From assembly GCA_046160345.1 (NCBI GenBank), contig JBJXGO010000012.1, positions 1-24,463 of the forward strand: a stretch of 24,463 nucleotides of DNA. Reading direction: 5' to 3'. The notes under the pieces are model-generated. The model was not told the origin of the DNA, ran no database searches, and worked only from the letters and a program-made list of their open reading frames with translations. The DNA comes from M3007 sp046160345. Its GTDB lineage: Bacteria > Bacteroidota > Bacteroidia > Chitinophagales > Saprospiraceae. This document shows, piece by piece, positions 23,655 through 24,463 of the stretch; position 1 is the first letter of the stretch, and each line of letters opens with the position of its first letter. The position numbers and the translations under genes are program-made.

Positions 23655-24463
23655 CGAACCGCAAATTGTTAATATTGGGGCTCATGGTCTGGTCCATAGC
23701 TGCCTGGTGTACAATAGGTTATCACCATCCGGATGAGCATTTCCAGATTTGGGAATTTGCCAACTACAAACTCGGCCAAATTCCGGCCGCTGACCTGCCC
23801 TGGGAATTTCCTGCCAGGATGCGACCTGGCTTACAACCGTTTTTAGCCTACAGTACGGTTGGGGTTGCCCGTATTCTGGGCTTTGACGACCCTTTTTTGC
23901 AAACTTTCTTCACCAGGCTGATTTGTGGTTTATTGGCAATCTGGGTGTATTGGAGCTGGTGCGCCTGGTTGGAACGCGATTTGAAAAATCCTGTTTCGGC
24001 GCGTTGGCTACGCATTGGGGTCTTGTTTTTTTGGTTTATGCCTTATCTCCATGTCCGTTTTTCTTCTGAAAACACGGCCGCGATTTGCTTTTTTGGCGGG
24101 CTTCTATTGTTGCTTCAACAAATAGAAAACCTTCAAAACAGATTCCACTGGAAAATATTGGTCGCAGGGCTGCTGTTGGGGATCTCGTTCTTTTTTCGCT
24201 ACCAAATTGCGTTCGCTGGACTTGGACTAGTGGCATGGCTACTATTCCACAAAAAACTGGGTTGGCTTTCCTGGGCGGCCCTGATAACCGGGGCTTCTCT
24301 TGCAACAGCAATCGGGTTTGCAGCCGATTTTTGGCTCTATGGAGAATGGACCTGCGCACCTTGCAACTATTTCTCAACCAATATTTTGCACAGTGAAGCA
24401 AAATTTGGCACCGAACCATGGTGGTGGTATTTTCAAGGCACGGCTGTTGCTTTGTTGCCGCCC
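23621..24463 (+). CDS. GT22-like polytopic glycosyltransferase, copy 2 (N-terminal part, runs off right edge)
   Basis: The frame is open from an ATG at 23621 to the window end, giving 281 codons. The start MDYLSLGENRLTNRKLLILG overlaps the end of copy 1 by 34 bases. A later in-frame ATG at 23684 would remove most of the first span. From WCTIGYHHPDEHFQIWEFA onwards the protein aligns with copy 1 almost without gaps, including LPWEF, MRPGLQPFLA, RFSSENT-AICFFGGLLLL, SFFFRYQIAFAG and WLYGEW-C-P-NYF. By eye identity is around 60 percent. The predicted membrane topology is the same. The HKExRF motif would lie beyond the window. Overlap with copy 1 implies co-transcription and coupled translation. 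Acceptor and donor are unknown. Confidence 0.8.
   Translation, partial: MDYLSLGENRLTNRKLLILGLMVWSIAAWCTIGYHHPDEHFQIWEFANYKLGQIPAADLPWEFPARMRPGLQPFLAYSTVGVARILGFDDPFLQTFFTRLICGLLAIWVYWSWCAWLERDLKNPVSARWLRIGVLFFWFMPYLHVRFSSENTAAICFFGGLLLLLQQIENLQNRFHWKILVAGLLLGISFFFRYQIAFAGLGLVAWLLFHKKLGWLSWAALITGASLATAIGFAADFWLYGEWTCAPCNYFSTNILHSEAKFGTEPWWWYFQGTAVALLPP

Noticed and set aside
24036..24419. 127-residue minus-strand frame and the 103-residue plus-strand frame at the same place
   Set aside because: Both are out of frame with GT22 copy 2, which aligns continuously with copy 1 through this stretch.

Overview
The window looks like a chromosome segment from a Bacteroidota bacterium, most likely Saprospiria-like. 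I infer this from four secreted proteins' worth of architecture: C-terminal type IX secretion (T9SS) type-A sorting domains, HYR/Ig-like repeat giants, peptidase-S74-tipped 'NTAxG' head proteins and a delta-60 propeller. Starts also lack Shine-Dalgarno sequences and have A-rich leaders instead. No tRNA, rRNA, transposase, CRISPR array or phage gene was seen.

Left part (1-14781, all genes on the minus strand): a surface/secretome island. In transcription order (right to left) it holds a lipoprotein with a beta-rich domain (14781-14002), a seven-motif delta-60 propeller with a T9SS tail (13676-12117), two paralogous S74-chaperone head proteins with T9SS tails (12046-10331 and 10294-8804), a secreted protein of unknown family without a sorting tail (8765-7806), a 1684-residue HYR-repeat giant with a T9SS tail (7653-2599), and the N-terminal 714 codons of a second HYR-like repeat giant that runs off the left edge (2144-1). 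Hairpins mark ends of transcription units at 13929-13970, 7744-7778 and 2521-2560. The genes from 12046 to 7806 are tightly spaced, and three of them share the same leader motif at a fixed distance from the ATG.

Middle (15207-20622): a divergent plus-strand cluster of a penicillin-acylase-type Ntn hydrolase, a small multi-span membrane protein, and a TrxR-like ferredoxin/flavodoxin-NADP+ reductase that starts one base after the membrane protein's stop. It is met tail-to-tail, with a 23-bp overlap, by a minus-strand histidine ammonia-lyase (hutH). Between the lipoprotein and the acylase, the minus strand carries a promoter-like sequence and a strong terminator about 70 nt apart, a candidate small RNA or attenuated leader.

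Right part (21008-24463, plus strand): two OmpH/Skp-family periplasmic chaperones separated by a terminator hairpin, then two tandem, overlapping paralogous GT22-like (PIG-B/ALG9-type) polytopic mannosyltransferase homologues; the second is cut by the right edge. The Skp-like chaperones could serve outer-membrane biogenesis, on which the T9SS cargo on the left depends, but nothing in the sequence ties the two regions together directly.
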